A stretch of DNA of 64,000 bases from Biomphalaria glabrata (taxonomy: Eukaryota > Mollusca > Gastropoda > Planorbidae), in NCBI RefSeq assembly GCF_947242115.1, contig NC_074728.1:2257701-2321700 (forward strand), read 5' to 3'. Below, one piece after another: positions 21,453-33,040 of the stretch. The translations under genes and the position numbers were made by a program. The notes beneath the pieces were generated by a model. It searched no databases. It was not told the origin of the DNA and saw only the letters and a program-made list of their open reading frames with translations. Positions within the stretch are counted from its first letter, which is position 1. Each line of letters starts with the position of its first letter.

Positions 21453-23423
21453 TTAGTCAACCGAACTTTCACGTTGTTTTTTTCCCTGATGTATTTGCAG
21501 TTGCATATCAGGTGGTTGCGTTGATGTTTTTATAGTGACGTCATGCGGAAGATGTTGTTGTTTTGTTTTTGTTTCCAGTGATTCTTTTCCTTTGAAGTTT
21601 CCCGATGGCTCATCGAAATGCATAGAGCTTCTAATGAGTGGTTGAGAAGTTTTCGATTCATACTTTTTCATTAGTGTTTCTAACTTTGCTTTAATTTCAT
21701 CGTTTTCAATATATCGATTTTCTTCTAGCCATTTTTTGTTTTCATGCCAATCTCTGAAGTGAGAAGAATTTTCAGTCGGCTTAGTCGCAGAGAGTAAATG
21801 TTCGAATTTATATATAATCTCAGCTTTTTCTTCTTGTTGTTTGTCGTCTTCTTTAAACTTGTCTGCTTCTTCTCGCAATCTTTGAAGTTCTTCTGCACTA
21901 AGTTGAACATTTCCATTTTTAATTTCAAGTTTTTTCCATTGAGGAAAGTACTCGTCTTGTAAATAAACAACCAAAATTCCATTGTTATCTATTTGACATA
22001 ATAAACTTACAAATTGTGTTCCTTTCGGACTAGGTGGAATATTATTGTAGGTGTAGGCTCCTAAAAAGGTTTTTTGATCACGTTTAGAAACATCATCCTG
22101 ATAAACAGAAAATGTCATTTCTGCCTGTTTGTCTTCAGTTGTATGAAATGTATGATACCAACCTAGTCCAATTTTTGTGCCTTTGTTAAAGATAGTCAAC
22201 ATCTTCTCTGTACTTGCTGAGCATCTTAATGAATAAGGAATTATATCAGCGAAATATCTCTGATAATTTCTACGTCGACTGAGATAAGCATGTATAGCTG
22301 CACCAATCGCTACAGCTTCATCTGCGTTCAAAGATTTGTTCAGCTCTTTTTGATTAAAAAAATCTTTTAGGAGTGTCTGCACTTTTGGTATTCGAGTAGA
22401 ACCTCCTATAAGAACTATTTCATCAATTTGGCTTTTGTCAATATTTGCATTACTGAGAGCTGTTTGAACAGGCTCAAGGATACCTTCTAATAATTTTCTA
22501 CACACTATTTCAAACGTCTCTCTTGTAATTTCAAAAGTAAAATTAATATCTTCAATCAATGCATCTATTTGGATAGAGGTTTTGACATTGCTGGAAAGAA
22601 CAATTTTAGCATCTTCCCACGATGTAAGAAGACGCATGTAAGATTTCATGTTTCTACTAATGGTTTTTTTATGTAATTTTTCAAACTCATTCATCAAATA
22701 TTTTACCATTGCTCTGTCTAAATCTTCTCCACCAAGGTGCATATTATGTGCAGTGGCTTTTATATCAAAATTAAAATCTGAATCAGCTGGAAATAAAACA
22801 ATTGAAACTTCTAATTTTCCGAAACCAAAGTCAAAGAACAAAACTGTTTTCTGTTCACGAATTCCACACTGGTAAAAATATGTTAAAGCAGCTGCCGCTG
22901 GTTCATTGATTATTGACACTTTTAAGCCTGCAATAAATCCGGCATCTATTGTGGCTTGTCTTTGTAAGTCGTTGAAAAATGCTGGCACTGAAATAACAAT
23001 ATTTGTTACTTCTGGCCCAAGATAAGCAATGGCCGTTTCCTTTAGATTTATGAGCAACATTGCAGTGATTTCTTCTGGTGCAAAAAGTCGATCACAAGAT
23101 TTGTATTGTGCTTTGATTTTTATTTTTCCATTCTCTTCTTGAATTTTAAATGGCCAATATCTTTTTTTTCTCCAAACTCCTTCGTGGTCATATTGTCTTC
23201 CTATTATTTGTTTTACATCATAAATTGTACTATTAATATTTTTGGCAGCTTGTTTTCTAGCAATATCTCCAATAAGACGTCCGGTTTCCGTGAAAGAAAT
23301 ATAGCTTGGAGTTAATCTGCTGTGCATGTCATTTTCAAGGACTTCCACTTTGTTACCTTGTACAACAGCAACACAGGAATTTGTCGCCCCGAGGTCAATG
23401 CCGACGTCCAATATTTTGTTCAT
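21453..23423 (-). CDS. Highly divergent Hsp70-family protein with C-terminal extension (656 aa)
   Basis: Single-exon Hsp70 relative starting at the ATG at 23423 (MNKILDVGIDLGATNSCVAV), preceded by a tract ending CTTAG. It is the most altered catalytic site of the cluster. In Hsc70 numbering Thr13 is Ala, the loop GGGT is GFGK (Thr204 to Lys) and Asp206 is Glu (FFDFGFGKLEVSIV). D10, K71, E175 and D199 remain. One residue is deleted just before the INEP box. The third signature IVLIGGSTRIPKVQ is intact. The linker is replaced by RYFADIIPYSL. The beta domain (LLCQIDNNGILVVYL) and the lid (from about residue 520; ADKFKEDDKQQEEKAE) are present, followed by a polar Lys/Gln/Ser-rich tail of about 65 residues ending QRESSVD instead of EEVD. 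An AATAAA follows about 57 bp after the stop. The frame is fully open over 1.97 kb, arguing for selection. It could be a nucleotide-binding but hydrolysis-poor pseudo-chaperone; that is inference. Confidence 0.9.
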   Translation of the reverse strand: MNKILDVGIDLGATNSCVAVVQGNKVEVLENDMHSRLTPSYISFTETGRLIGDIARKQAAKNINSTIYDVKQIIGRQYDHEGVWRKKRYWPFKIQEENGKIKIKAQYKSCDRLFAPEEITAMLLINLKETAIAYLGPEVTNIVISVPAFFNDLQRQATIDAGFIAGLKVSIINEPAAAALTYFYQCGIREQKTVLFFDFGFGKLEVSIVLFPADSDFNFDIKATAHNMHLGGEDLDRAMVKYLMNEFEKLHKKTISRNMKSYMRLLTSWEDAKIVLSSNVKTSIQIDALIEDINFTFEITRETFEIVCRKLLEGILEPVQTALSNANIDKSQIDEIVLIGGSTRIPKVQTLLKDFFNQKELNKSLNADEAVAIGAAIHAYLSRRRNYQRYFADIIPYSLRCSASTEKMLTIFNKGTKIGLGWYHTFHTTEDKQAEMTFSVYQDDVSKRDQKTFLGAYTYNNIPPSPKGTQFVSLLCQIDNNGILVVYLQDEYFPQWKKLEIKNGNVQLSAEELQRLREEADKFKEDDKQQEEKAEIIYKFEHLLSATKPTENSSHFRDWHENKKWLEENRYIENDEIKAKLETLMKKYESKTSQPLIRSSMHFDEPSGNFKGKESLETKTKQQHLPHDVTIKTSTQPPDMQLQIHQGKKQRESSVD

Positions 23424-23735
23424 CTAAGTTGTAAGATAAAACAACAGTCACAGACTAAAGAAAATGTAAATATCGACCTCGATTTTTAATACACATGTTA
23501 ATTAGGGTTGCAAATTGTAAATAACTTTATCTAAAGTTAAATTCACTTATTCAAATTGGAAAAAAACATGAATCGACTTCAAATCAAAATAGTTCCAATG
23601 ACTCTTTCGTATAGAGTGTAATTGTGTGTACTGGATTTCGGAATGAATACTATCATAAACTGAGATTCTTTTTATTAGACATGATTATCGCAACTTATGA
23701 CATTTTCATTTTGACTTATATATATATTTATATAT
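23424..23735. other. Upstream region of the Hsp70 gene at 21453-23423
   Basis: AT-rich 5' flank. The AG directly before the ATG follows a T-rich stretch. No other gene is seen. Confidence 0.5.
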
Positions 23736-24113
23736 CAATGATCGGCAACCTTTTTAATTTGGTGGGCCACAAAATAAAATTGCATCTGTCTTACTTTACA
23801 ACCTACAGATAGTTTGTCTTTGTTCAGAACATTAAGCATTACTTGGGCATTGGATGTGCGATTGAGAAATATATAGAATATAAGAAGTATACAATTATTC
23901 ACCTGTTCTACTATTGGTAATACTTTATTATTAATAATCCCTGTGTAGTCAATCATCCAGTATTTCTCCTCCCAAAATATATGCATAAACGAATAAAAGG
24001 AACAGTATTAATTTGCCAAAGTAGTGTGATGAATTTCGACGAGGCTGGGTAACATTACGAAAATTTTCATTTAGCCACATGTAGACCGAACATTTGTTGT
24101 TGCCGATCCTTGA
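23736..24113. mobile_element. Non-autonomous hAT-type element (MITE)
   Basis: Terminal inverted repeats CAATGATCGGCAAC at the left and CAAGGATCGGCAAC (reverse complement) at the right bound a 378-bp AT-rich element. The GTCGGCAACC-like terminus is typical of hAT elements. Flanking 8-mers (TTATATAT and ATTTAGAT) are only partly alike, so the duplicated target has decayed or the ends are off by a base. There is no transposase frame. Confidence 0.75.
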
Positions 24114-25080
24114 TTTAGATTTTGATGTATATGCTCTTTGAATTGTTTAGACATGGTTAATATATTAACATTTTTTTTTAAAATTATAATTTCAATACAT
24201 ACATTTAAAAAAAATGTATGTTAAGTAAGAGATCATATTCCGTGTGCTTTAACGCATTATAAGCAAATCTGTATAGAGTAAGAATAGCATTTTGTGTGTT
24301 TATAACGCGAACTTTACTTTTTTAAAAGCTGAGAATATCTACTAGATTATCTAGATGTAAATATTTCTATAGCTCTTTTTTTTTTTAATAAATAGCATTA
24401 CTATTTTATCAATATCCAAGATGTTTTTAAAACTGTCAAATCTTATCTTTTTTTCTTCCATTGTAAAATACACACGTTAAGATAAAAGAAGATTGCTAAT
24501 TTATAGTAGTTCTATAATAAGTACGAGATAATATAAATATATAGAGTAAGCTTAAATTCCATAGACCGCTAAAGGAATATAGAGAACATGAGAAATTAAG
24601 ATAAAGTTTTTAGTAATTTTATGTGTATGAGAAATGAAGACCTTTAATATTTTAGGTACATAAATTTTTCTTCTTTTTTTTTCTAATTATTAAAAGCTTA
24701 GTTCATTTAAATATATTGCTGTATAGCATTCCAACATTTCTAAACTCCTAGACTTTTCTAAATACTTATTTAGAATATAAATCGTGATTCTACTAATATT
24801 TATTATGGAAATAATTCCTATACTACACAATTTAGTTCACAACTTATTTTTTCCATTAGACTTACATCATAGTCATATATCTATATGATAATTTAAAAAA
24901 ATGATGACTATTTAACAAAGAAAAGGATCTAGAACTATACTTACTGTATTACAAGTATGTTGCAACTTAATTTCAATGTTCTGTGCTTAATAAATAATTT
25001 TCTTTCGTTTATTTTCTAATGGTTTCATTCTACGATCATTCCAATGAACACTATAATAACCTGGTAAGCTAAATCGCAAA
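24114..25080. other. No gene seen
   Basis: Very AT-rich, unique-looking. Confidence 0.5.
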
Positions 25081-25175
25081 AGTTGTAGTTTCAATCTTAA
25101 GAAGAGTTTCAATTTCAGTCTTTAATGGAGTTTCAATTTCAATCTTAAAAAGTGTTTCAGTTTCAATCTTTAAAT
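25081..25175. repeat. About 29-bp tandem repeat, about four copies
   Basis: Repeats of a GTTTCAATTTCAATCTTAA unit with small length changes. Confidence 0.85.
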
Positions 25176-25239
25176 GAATTAAAACAAAATACTAAAAATA
25201 CCATGCAAATTTACGTAAGCTTCTAAATGTATGCTATGA

Positions 25240-25640
25240 AATATATTGTAGTAAACCTGGTAGTGACACAGATGGGGGTAGCCATGCATGTAACCAGCCG
25301 ACGCAAATCGCACCAGACCAGCGCTAGACGAGCGGTCAACCGTGACGAGTTACAACGGTCAGCCAAGACAGTTTGGCAGAGTTCAACGGAAGCCAGGTAG
25401 AGTTCGTCCTACAGTAGAGAGTTGATACGACAGTTCAGATATCTAGAAAATGGTTCAGTCTGTGTTACATGCTGCCAATTGTACAGTATAGGCTGTTATT
25501 TATTGGACATTAAACTTTTACGTTAATTTGGAGACACGAGTTGTCAAGTTCTTTAAGTTGGCAGTGCCGTTTGGTACAGTTGCCTGAATATTGAGCTTCG
25601 TTACTCTATTAAAATCATGGTAAGCCAATTACACAGATTT
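25240..25640 (+). mobile_element. LTR-like remnant (fossil), copy 1
   Basis: A GC-richer stretch in AT-rich surroundings beginning about TGTAGTAAACC. It shares GTTGTCAAGTTCTT and the layout around it with 26731-27235. The string AAGGACTGTGCGGTACTAA just after it (about 25696) is also found inside copy 2 (about 26946). It reads like a decayed solo LTR; no internal genes are seen. Confidence 0.4.
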
Positions 25641-26494
<854 letters not shown>

Positions 26495-26730
26495 GGCTCT
26501 CTGCCATAAGTGTGAATAATTTACAAAACACATAAAGCCATTTGTAACGTAACACAACAAACTGACCTTGGCAAATTTTACTACATATTTTTTCTACTAT
26601 AAAATAAATCAATTAACGTGAATCTTGGGAAGAGTTGGGAAGAGTGGGGCTCATCTAATAGAACCAAAACTAAAATTCTTATAATTATTTCCAAGAGTGA
26701 AAATCAATTAATGGTAGAAAAACATATTGT

Positions 26731-27235
26731 TATAACCCTATTGGCGGCGCGATAGAGTTAACTGTAGGTTCAGCTGACACACACGACTCAGGCCAATCAA
26801 ACAGGTCAACGGCTGTCGAGAGACGAGGGACAATACTGCTAGTAAACGCAAGTATGACCCGTGTTGTGGTCATGTGATCGAGAGCCTTCACGAACCAGAG
26901 ACAGTGTCTTAGAAAGGACAGTTGAGTACAGACAGCAAGGCAGTAAGGACTGTGCGGTACTAAGTGAGTCCTTGAAAATGTAGCTGTACGAGTCTAAAAG
27001 TAGACAGAGAGAGACTTGTAGTGTTTAGTTGGCAGTTCTATTGTGTTAAAGCATTTGAAGTTAGAGTAGCCAATAGTGTTTAATTGGCTGTTGATGTAAT
27101 TGTCATTAAACCGCCATATTGTTACTTGATACTCTTGTTGTCAAGTTCTTGCGTTAGATGTGCTGTGTTGTTGAGCAGTGTTTACAGAAGGCGTGGTAAA
27201 GAAGATCGTAATAATATGTTTGATTGGATTTGGGA
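26731..27235 (+). mobile_element. LTR-like remnant (fossil), copy 2
   Basis: Starts near TGTTATAACCCTATTGG and runs about 500 bp. It is related to 25240-25640, sharing GTTGTCAAGTTCTT and the AAGGACTGTGCGGTACTAA string. It fits an old solo LTR of an LTR retrotransposon. The ends are not sharply defined and no coding parts remain. Confidence 0.45.
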
Positions 27236-28279
27236 AGAGTGATTACAATTTTTTTAAACATTTATAAATTACCATTTAAAAGAGATTAATTGTGAAGAGT
27301 TATGAATATGTAATAGCATAAATATTGATATCCTTTAAATTAGGCATGATGTTGTAAAAAAATATCAAATATATGTTATTTATTTCAAGAAAATGTATTT
27401 AGAAAGTAGTAAGAATTAGAGATATAAACTACTTATGTATACACAGAAGATTTTTTTTTAAAATTAATGGTTTAAAAACGCTAACTTGTGTGACTCAATA
27501 ATGGACCAACAATTAAAAAAAGTTGCAGTGTAAAACTAATCGACTGCTAGATTGGATGGGCATTTTCAACTCAAGTCGTCATCTACAGGGACAGAACCAA
27601 TAGAACATTAAAGCAACTCTTCAGATTAGTAGTTTGTTTTGAAATTGCTCATTTTCGTCATTACAAAAATGTTTCGAAAATAAGTTCGGGAAAATATAAT
27701 CTCTTATTCTTTCTTAGAAAATCATTCAACCGAGCAAGGCTCCGTCACCTGGTACTGTTTCGAAAACAGCACTAATGGTATGTTTGAAGAAGAACCTTCA
27801 GTTTTCCCCATCTAGCAGAAAACGAAACGCTGAGACTGCATGATGAGCCTTTCTATAAATAAGATTGAATGTTTACTTGTCTGAAAGCTTTTCCGTTCTT
27901 ACTTTGAAATATTTAGTTTTTCCTAGAAAGAGTATTATTCCTTTTAAAAACTACATGTAGAAAATTTTTCGAACTCATGCTATCACCTTAAGAAACGTAA
28001 TAATCAGATATATTATAATTAGGGGGAGTGTTTAATTATTAGTTTCTAGAATTTGAATTTCAATTTCAAGCAGATTTAAGGTACAAAACCATTTTTTCTA
28101 TCTAATTTTTTTTTCTAAAACGTATTTAAGTATACGTCAAGTAGTATATTAATACATTTTTTTTCTTTTATTAACAGTTAAAGAATAACAACAGTATTGA
28201 AAGTCAGTTTTTTTATGTCATGTTTTTTTTTAAATATTATTTTAAAAGATTTGTCAAGAAAAAATCTGAAGATTTATGT
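27236..28279. other. No gene seen
   Basis: AT-rich, only short frames. Confidence 0.5.
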
Positions 28280-29185
28280 AGATACTAGACAGATATTATC
28301 CGCTGCCCGCGTGTCTTAACTTGCGTATTGCTGACATACTCACCTCTAGTGCATTAGAAACAATTAAAGAAAATATTAATGTTATAAGTTAAGCAAATGC
28401 ATGAATTCATGAATAAAAAATATTATGAATGGAGCAAAATAGCTAATTGACCTGAATCCATTTTTTATGAAAACATTGGCTTGTGTATAGATCTATATTT
28501 AGAAGCACGCGATATCAAGAATGGATATGCACTGAAGGCGTACGAATGTATGTAAAAATGCTTTAGAAAAAAAAAATTGAATGTTAATTTGATTAAAATA
28601 TGAAATGAATGGACTATAATTAGTAAGTTTATGTGTTTAATTATAAAACTATCCTATCTTAGCAAAGAGACGTTCTATCATCTTATAGTTGAATTAGAGT
28701 TTTAAACCTAGGAATAGAGAGGTAACATTTCGGGTTATTTCTAATGAAAAAATGTTCGTCGGGAATTCTAAATTCGCAGATATAAGGAACGAATTTATGT
28801 AAAAATGCTTTTTAAACACACATTGGAAGGTTAATTTGATTAAATAATGAAATCAATAGACTATATTTAGTACTTTAATGTGTCAAAGTAAAAAAATATC
28901 TGCGCAAAGTGTAGTTCTTAAAATTAGATCTAGATCTAGATCATTTCGATCTTTTCATGTATACATAGTAAACATAGCCTAGATCGATGAAGTTATAATG
29001 CTTTCATAGAGTTGGTCAACGTTGTTTTTTTTAGGGTCTTAAGTTTGTTTTAGGGCTACAATACATACACCACGGTCTAAGTTAGTATCAAAGGAACATT
29101 AAACAAAGTTTTATTAAGATTGGTCTAACGGTTTTGATTTCTATACGAGGACATACATACGCCTTACATTCTTCTTTATAATATA
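28280..29185. repeat. Dispersed repeat block with an internal duplication
   Basis: About 130 bp around 28543-28680 recurs at 28790-28920 (TTATGTAAAAATGCTTT, then TTAATTTGATTAAA). The block ends in a segment with GATTGGTCTAACGGTTTTGA and TTCTTTATAATATAGAT, the style of a non-autonomous dispersed element. No class is assigned. Confidence 0.5.
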
Positions 29186-29197
29186 GATATAAGTAAA

Positions 29198-29365
29198 TTA
29201 GCCTGGTCGTGCGGTTTGCGCGCTGGACTGTCGTTCGGATTTATCGACTGTCGAGGGTTCAAACCCTGCCCGCTCCCATCCCCCGTCGTCCTGTGGGAGG
29301 TTTGGACTAGGAAGTAAACTATCTTCAACTCTGAAGGAACATCCGAAAAATGTAAAACATTTTAC
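29198..29365 (+). repeat. SINE, family 2 (tRNA-derived)
   Basis: tRNA-like head GTGCGGTTTGCGCGCTGGAC and B box GGGTTCAAACCC, then CCCCGTCGTCCTGTGGGAGG. It is followed by short (AAAATTTTAC) tandem copies at 29366-29395. Confidence 0.75.
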
Positions 29366-29689
29366 AAAAATTTTACAAAAATTTTACAAAAATTCATTTT
29401 TTTTTTCGAAACTGAAACCGAAAGCTAACAACGTATTTCTACATAAACCTGCCTGAATCACCAGTGGCACGCAATGGCGTGGAATTTATCACCGTGAACC
29501 AGCAAAGGCGGTCTGGGGCAGGGGCGAACTGAAACAGTAACAGACGTTTTTTCCTAGAGTCATTCTATAGTTTGTTTCCTTCGAATCAATTAATCAATTA
29601 TTAATTAATTAAAATGCTTTTTAACTTAGGCAAATATTAGAATATGCATCCTCTGTTTAAGTTCCTTCAACATAAGAATCATAAAGAAA

Positions 29690-29925
29690 TCGAAAGTGCA
29701 ATCGAAAGACGCTTGAAAGTTGGCAATAGAAAAAAAAAGGCAACAAGCTAGAACCACAATGGTTTTAATCGACAATGGAACTCTTCGGACTGAAGAAACA
29801 GATGTTCTAAGAAGATGGACAGAATGTTGCAAAATCTGTATAACTTCGAAAAATGCTGGGACTGCGTAACTGTACTCCTCATTAATCTTTGTACTGGAAG
29901 AAAACCCTTATTATGTCAAGTTCAA
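29690..29925 (+). mobile_element. LINE fragment, family B/A type, with 3' tail
   Basis: The plus-strand frame reads DNGTLRTEETDVLRRWTEC, the linker region before the RT domain of endonuclease-RT LINEs. It is joined to a tail (CTCATTAATCTTTGTACTGG) that matches tails at 36655-36700, 47790-47830 and 57985-58030. The junction implies a large internal deletion. Confidence 0.7.
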
Positions 29926-30120
29926 TAAACATTTACTTTTTTCTTGTTTTATAAAAATCATTTTGATTATTTTTTATATAAATTCTGACGCAGCATAATG
30001 TATTTTATAGCTCTTAATTTTGACCTATAGTATATGAAAAAGCTTTTGTGATTTTTTAAGAAGATTTAAAAAAAAAAAAGCAATTTTGTCGTGTATTTTT
30101 TAGCCCCCACTTTTCTTTCT

Positions 30121-30164
<44 letters not shown>

Positions 30165-30490
30165 ATTTAAAAATAATGATAAATTGCAACTTTCTGTAGA
30201 ACTAAATGAAATGTTAAGTCCTTTCAATTTTTATTTCAAATTTATTTGATTGCTTGAAGAATGTTGTGCATGTCGAAGACACATGATCTAGTATTTGTTC
30301 CTATTGTTTTGGATTTAATGGTTATGAAAACACGAGTTATAAAAAAAAATGTATAGCCATAGAGATTACACTGCGGATTATTGCGTCATCAGAACTTATT
30401 ATTAATTTGCAGACGATGAGTTATATTATTCTTTAATTTATTAAATCTTGAACCAAAAACGCCTTTCGTTCGGAAATTCCTTTACGCGAT
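29926..30490. other. No gene seen; poly-T tract
   Basis: AT-rich, with a T run of about 38 at 30123-30160. Confidence 0.6.
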
Positions 30491-30492
30491 AC

Positions 30493-31126
30493 TCAATTAC
30501 AGAACGATATAGTCCTTTCAAAACCAAATAGAGTTTTCCCGTTATGGTCAATGAGCAAGTAATTTTTTCCCCAACAATATACATCAATTATACCATTAAT
30601 AGGAAAATCCTTAGAGCCGTGTTCACACAGGCCCCCCGCCTTCCAACCCAACCAGGTTTCTGCATGAACTTCTGACTTAAATAGAGGGATTAAAAAAAAA
30701 AGCTGTTGTATTGCAGATTGTAACATGCAATTTACACTATGTTTCAAAATTAAACATTTATAAGAGGGAAGAGATAAGGTGTGTCTGGAAAACGGGAGTT
30801 TGTGCTGTGATATGCGTGGATTAAACGCAGCTCAGCTCGAGTCAAAATTTTAACTCCATCCTCTTCATAGGTTGCCAAGCGCATATGCACATAAGGTACA
30901 ATATTTTTCAGAAAATGTAACTTAGGTTCTACCGGGTTGTATCTCAATGTACGCTACTGATTCCGAACTGCATCGGATATGTGTCCTTCCTTTTAAACAC
31001 AAGTTGCGTGGAGAAAGGGGACTGCTGTTTATGCGACAACGTTCCGACCATAAGTATTTCCCAGGATTTCACCTCGTAATCTACCAGATCAACCATGGTC
31101 GTTCTACGACTGAAGGTCATCATCAA
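30493..31126. other. Unassigned frames upstream of the plus-strand Hsp70 gene
   Basis: This stretch has a higher GC content and several medium open frames on both strands (30493-30747 and 30944-31126 minus, 30947-31127 plus). The minus frame contains ETWLGWKAGGLCEHGSKDF and the plus frame SDHKYFPGFHLVIYQINHG. I recognise neither. It could be a decayed gene, the 5' UTR and promoter of the Hsp70 gene at 31190, or both. Confidence 0.3.
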
Positions 31127-31127
31127 T

Positions 31128-31189
31128 GTAAGTTAATCTTAATATATCTCTAACTTGGGCTAACTTATATATGTCGTTCTATTTTTTAG
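31128..31189 (+). other. Candidate 5'-UTR intron of the Hsp70 gene
   Basis: A strong donor (GTAAGT at 31128-31133) lies 62 bp before an acceptor (CTATTTTTTAG, 31188-31189) that abuts the ATG at 31190. Joining upstream sequence here does not extend the Hsp70 frame, so the upstream exon would be non-coding. A 62-bp intron is short for a snail; an upstream donor further away is possible. Confidence 0.45.
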
Positions 31190-33040
31190 ATGAGTCCTAC
31201 CGTAGCTGTTGGTATTGATCTCGGCACAACGTATTCCTGTGTTGCTGTATTACAAAACGGCAGAGTAGAAGTCATCCCAAATGAACTTGGTTACAGAGTA
31301 ACACCGAGCTATGTTGCCTTTACTGACACTGAACGCCTAGTTGGAAATGCAGCGAAGAATCAGGCTGCAATGAACCCCAAAAATACCATTTTTGACGTTA
31401 AAAGAATTATTGGTCGAAAATTTATGGATGAGACAGTCCAAAAAGACATTCGCTTTTGGCCATTTAAAGTTCAGAATGTTAATAACCATATTAAAATAAA
31501 AGTGGAATACAAAGGTCGCACTAAATCATTTACCCCTGAAGAAATCAGCTCCATGGTCCTAATGAAAATGAAGGAAACAGCTGAGACATATTTAAATCAA
31601 AAAGTTAAAGATGTTGTTATAACAGTTCCAGCTTATTTTAATGAGTTGCAGAAACAAGCGACTAAAGATGCAGGAACAATAGCTGGTCTTAACGTATTAA
31701 GAATTATAAATGAACCAACTGCTGCAGCATTGGCTTATGGTCTGGACAAAGGAACTCAAATAAAGAAAAATATTTTGGTCTTTGACTTTGGAGGCGGTAC
31801 ATTGGACGTATCAATTGTAGCTATTTCTGAAGGATCAGAATATGAAGTCAAAGCGACCGCTGGTGACACACATTTAGGAGGGGCAGATTTGGATAACAAA
31901 ATAGCTGCTCACTTTGTAGGGGAATTCAAAAGAGAGTATTCAGAAGATATAAGTGAAAGTCCTAGAGCTCTAAGACGAATGTTGACAGCTTGCGAGCAAG
32001 CCAAGATTATACTTTCCTGCAGGAATGAGACCTGCATAAATGTTGAAGCCTTATTCGAAGGTATTGATTTCTCTACTAAATTTACAAGAGCTAGATTTGA
32101 AGTAGTGTGCGCAGACCTACTATCCTCCATACTTAACCCAGTTGAACGGGCTCTAGCCGATGCGAAATTGGATAAAAGTGAAATCGATGAAGTAGTTCTT
32201 GCTGGAGGTTCTACTCGTATACCTAAAGTACAAAATCTGCTAAGTGAGTTTTTCGATGGAAAACAGTTAAATAAGTCCATCAACCCGGATGAAGCAATAG
32301 CTTATGGAGCTGCTCTACAGGCTGCAAAGTTAACAGGAAACATGGACAATTTGGTGAAAGATATCATTTTGAAAGACATTACACCTCTTTCCTTAGGTAT
32401 TGAGGTTCAGGGGAAATTAATGTCTGAAATTGTTAAAAGAGGCACTACCATACCAACCAAATTAACAAAAACATTTACTACAGTTGAAGACTATCAAACA
32501 AGTATGGTTGTTAAAGTTTATGAGGGAGAACGTCCTATGATCAAAGACAATATTCTTTTAGGATCCTACAGGTTTACCGGAATTCTGCCAGCTCTTCGAG
32601 GTGTTGCTGAGTTGAATATAACTTTTGATATAAACGACGATGGAATCTTGAATGTCATTATGGAAGACCCAAGTACTCGTCAGTCTAATAAATTATTAAT
32701 AAAAGATGAAATTAGTCGACTTAGCAAGGAAGAAATCGAAAGAATGCTGGCAGAAGCAGAGCTATTCAAAGAGGAAGATGAGAAAAATAAAAAACTGGCT
32801 GAAATCAGAAATAAATTGGAACATTTTACTTATGATGTTAAGCGAGCCGTTGGCGCAGCCGGCGATAAACTGTCAGAATTAGACCAGAAAAGCGTTTTAG
32901 AAGCTTGCGACAATGCTATTTTATGGTTAGAACGCAATACGCTTGCAGACATTGAAGAAATTCAATTTGAATTATCAGAACTTCAAATAATCAGCTCTTC
33001 GAAAATGGCTAATTTGTACAATCAAGGACAATATGAATAG
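31190..33040 (+). CDS. Hsp70-family chaperone, canonical ATPase (616 aa)
   Basis: The most conventional member of the cluster and the only one on the plus strand. The start is the ATG at 31190 (MSPTVAVGIDLGTTYSCVAV). Numbering is in step with Hsc70: D10, T13, K71, E175, D199, G201-G203, T204 and D206 are all present (VFDFGGGTLDVSIV). The third signature is VVLAGGSTRIPKVQ. The linker KDIILKDITPLSLGIE is conserved. The substrate beta domain follows (VYEGERPMIKDN, FTGILPALRG, ITFDINDDGILNV), then the lid (EEIERMLAEAELFKEEDEKN, YDVKRAV). It is shorter than typical cytosolic Hsp70 (about 640), ending NLYNQGQYE without GGMP repeats or EEVD. No signal peptide is seen. The stop sits at the end of the first of two perfect 14-bp copies (33027-33054). 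AATAAA occurs at 33175-33180. It is head-to-head with the gene at 21453-23423 (7.8 kb apart) and tail-to-tail with 39029-40849 (6.0 kb apart). It is probably an active ATP-dependent chaperone. Confidence 0.96.
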   Translation: MSPTVAVGIDLGTTYSCVAVLQNGRVEVIPNELGYRVTPSYVAFTDTERLVGNAAKNQAAMNPKNTIFDVKRIIGRKFMDETVQKDIRFWPFKVQNVNNHIKIKVEYKGRTKSFTPEEISSMVLMKMKETAETYLNQKVKDVVITVPAYFNELQKQATKDAGTIAGLNVLRIINEPTAAALAYGLDKGTQIKKNILVFDFGGGTLDVSIVAISEGSEYEVKATAGDTHLGGADLDNKIAAHFVGEFKREYSEDISESPRALRRMLTACEQAKIILSCRNETCINVEALFEGIDFSTKFTRARFEVVCADLLSSILNPVERALADAKLDKSEIDEVVLAGGSTRIPKVQNLLSEFFDGKQLNKSINPDEAIAYGAALQAAKLTGNMDNLVKDIILKDITPLSLGIEVQGKLMSEIVKRGTTIPTKLTKTFTTVEDYQTSMVVKVYEGERPMIKDNILLGSYRFTGILPALRGVAELNITFDINDDGILNVIMEDPSTRQSNKLLIKDEISRLSKEEIERMLAEAELFKEEDEKNKKLAEIRNKLEHFTYDVKRAVGAAGDKLSELDQKSVLEACDNAILWLERNTLADIEEIQFELSELQIISSSKMANLYNQGQYE

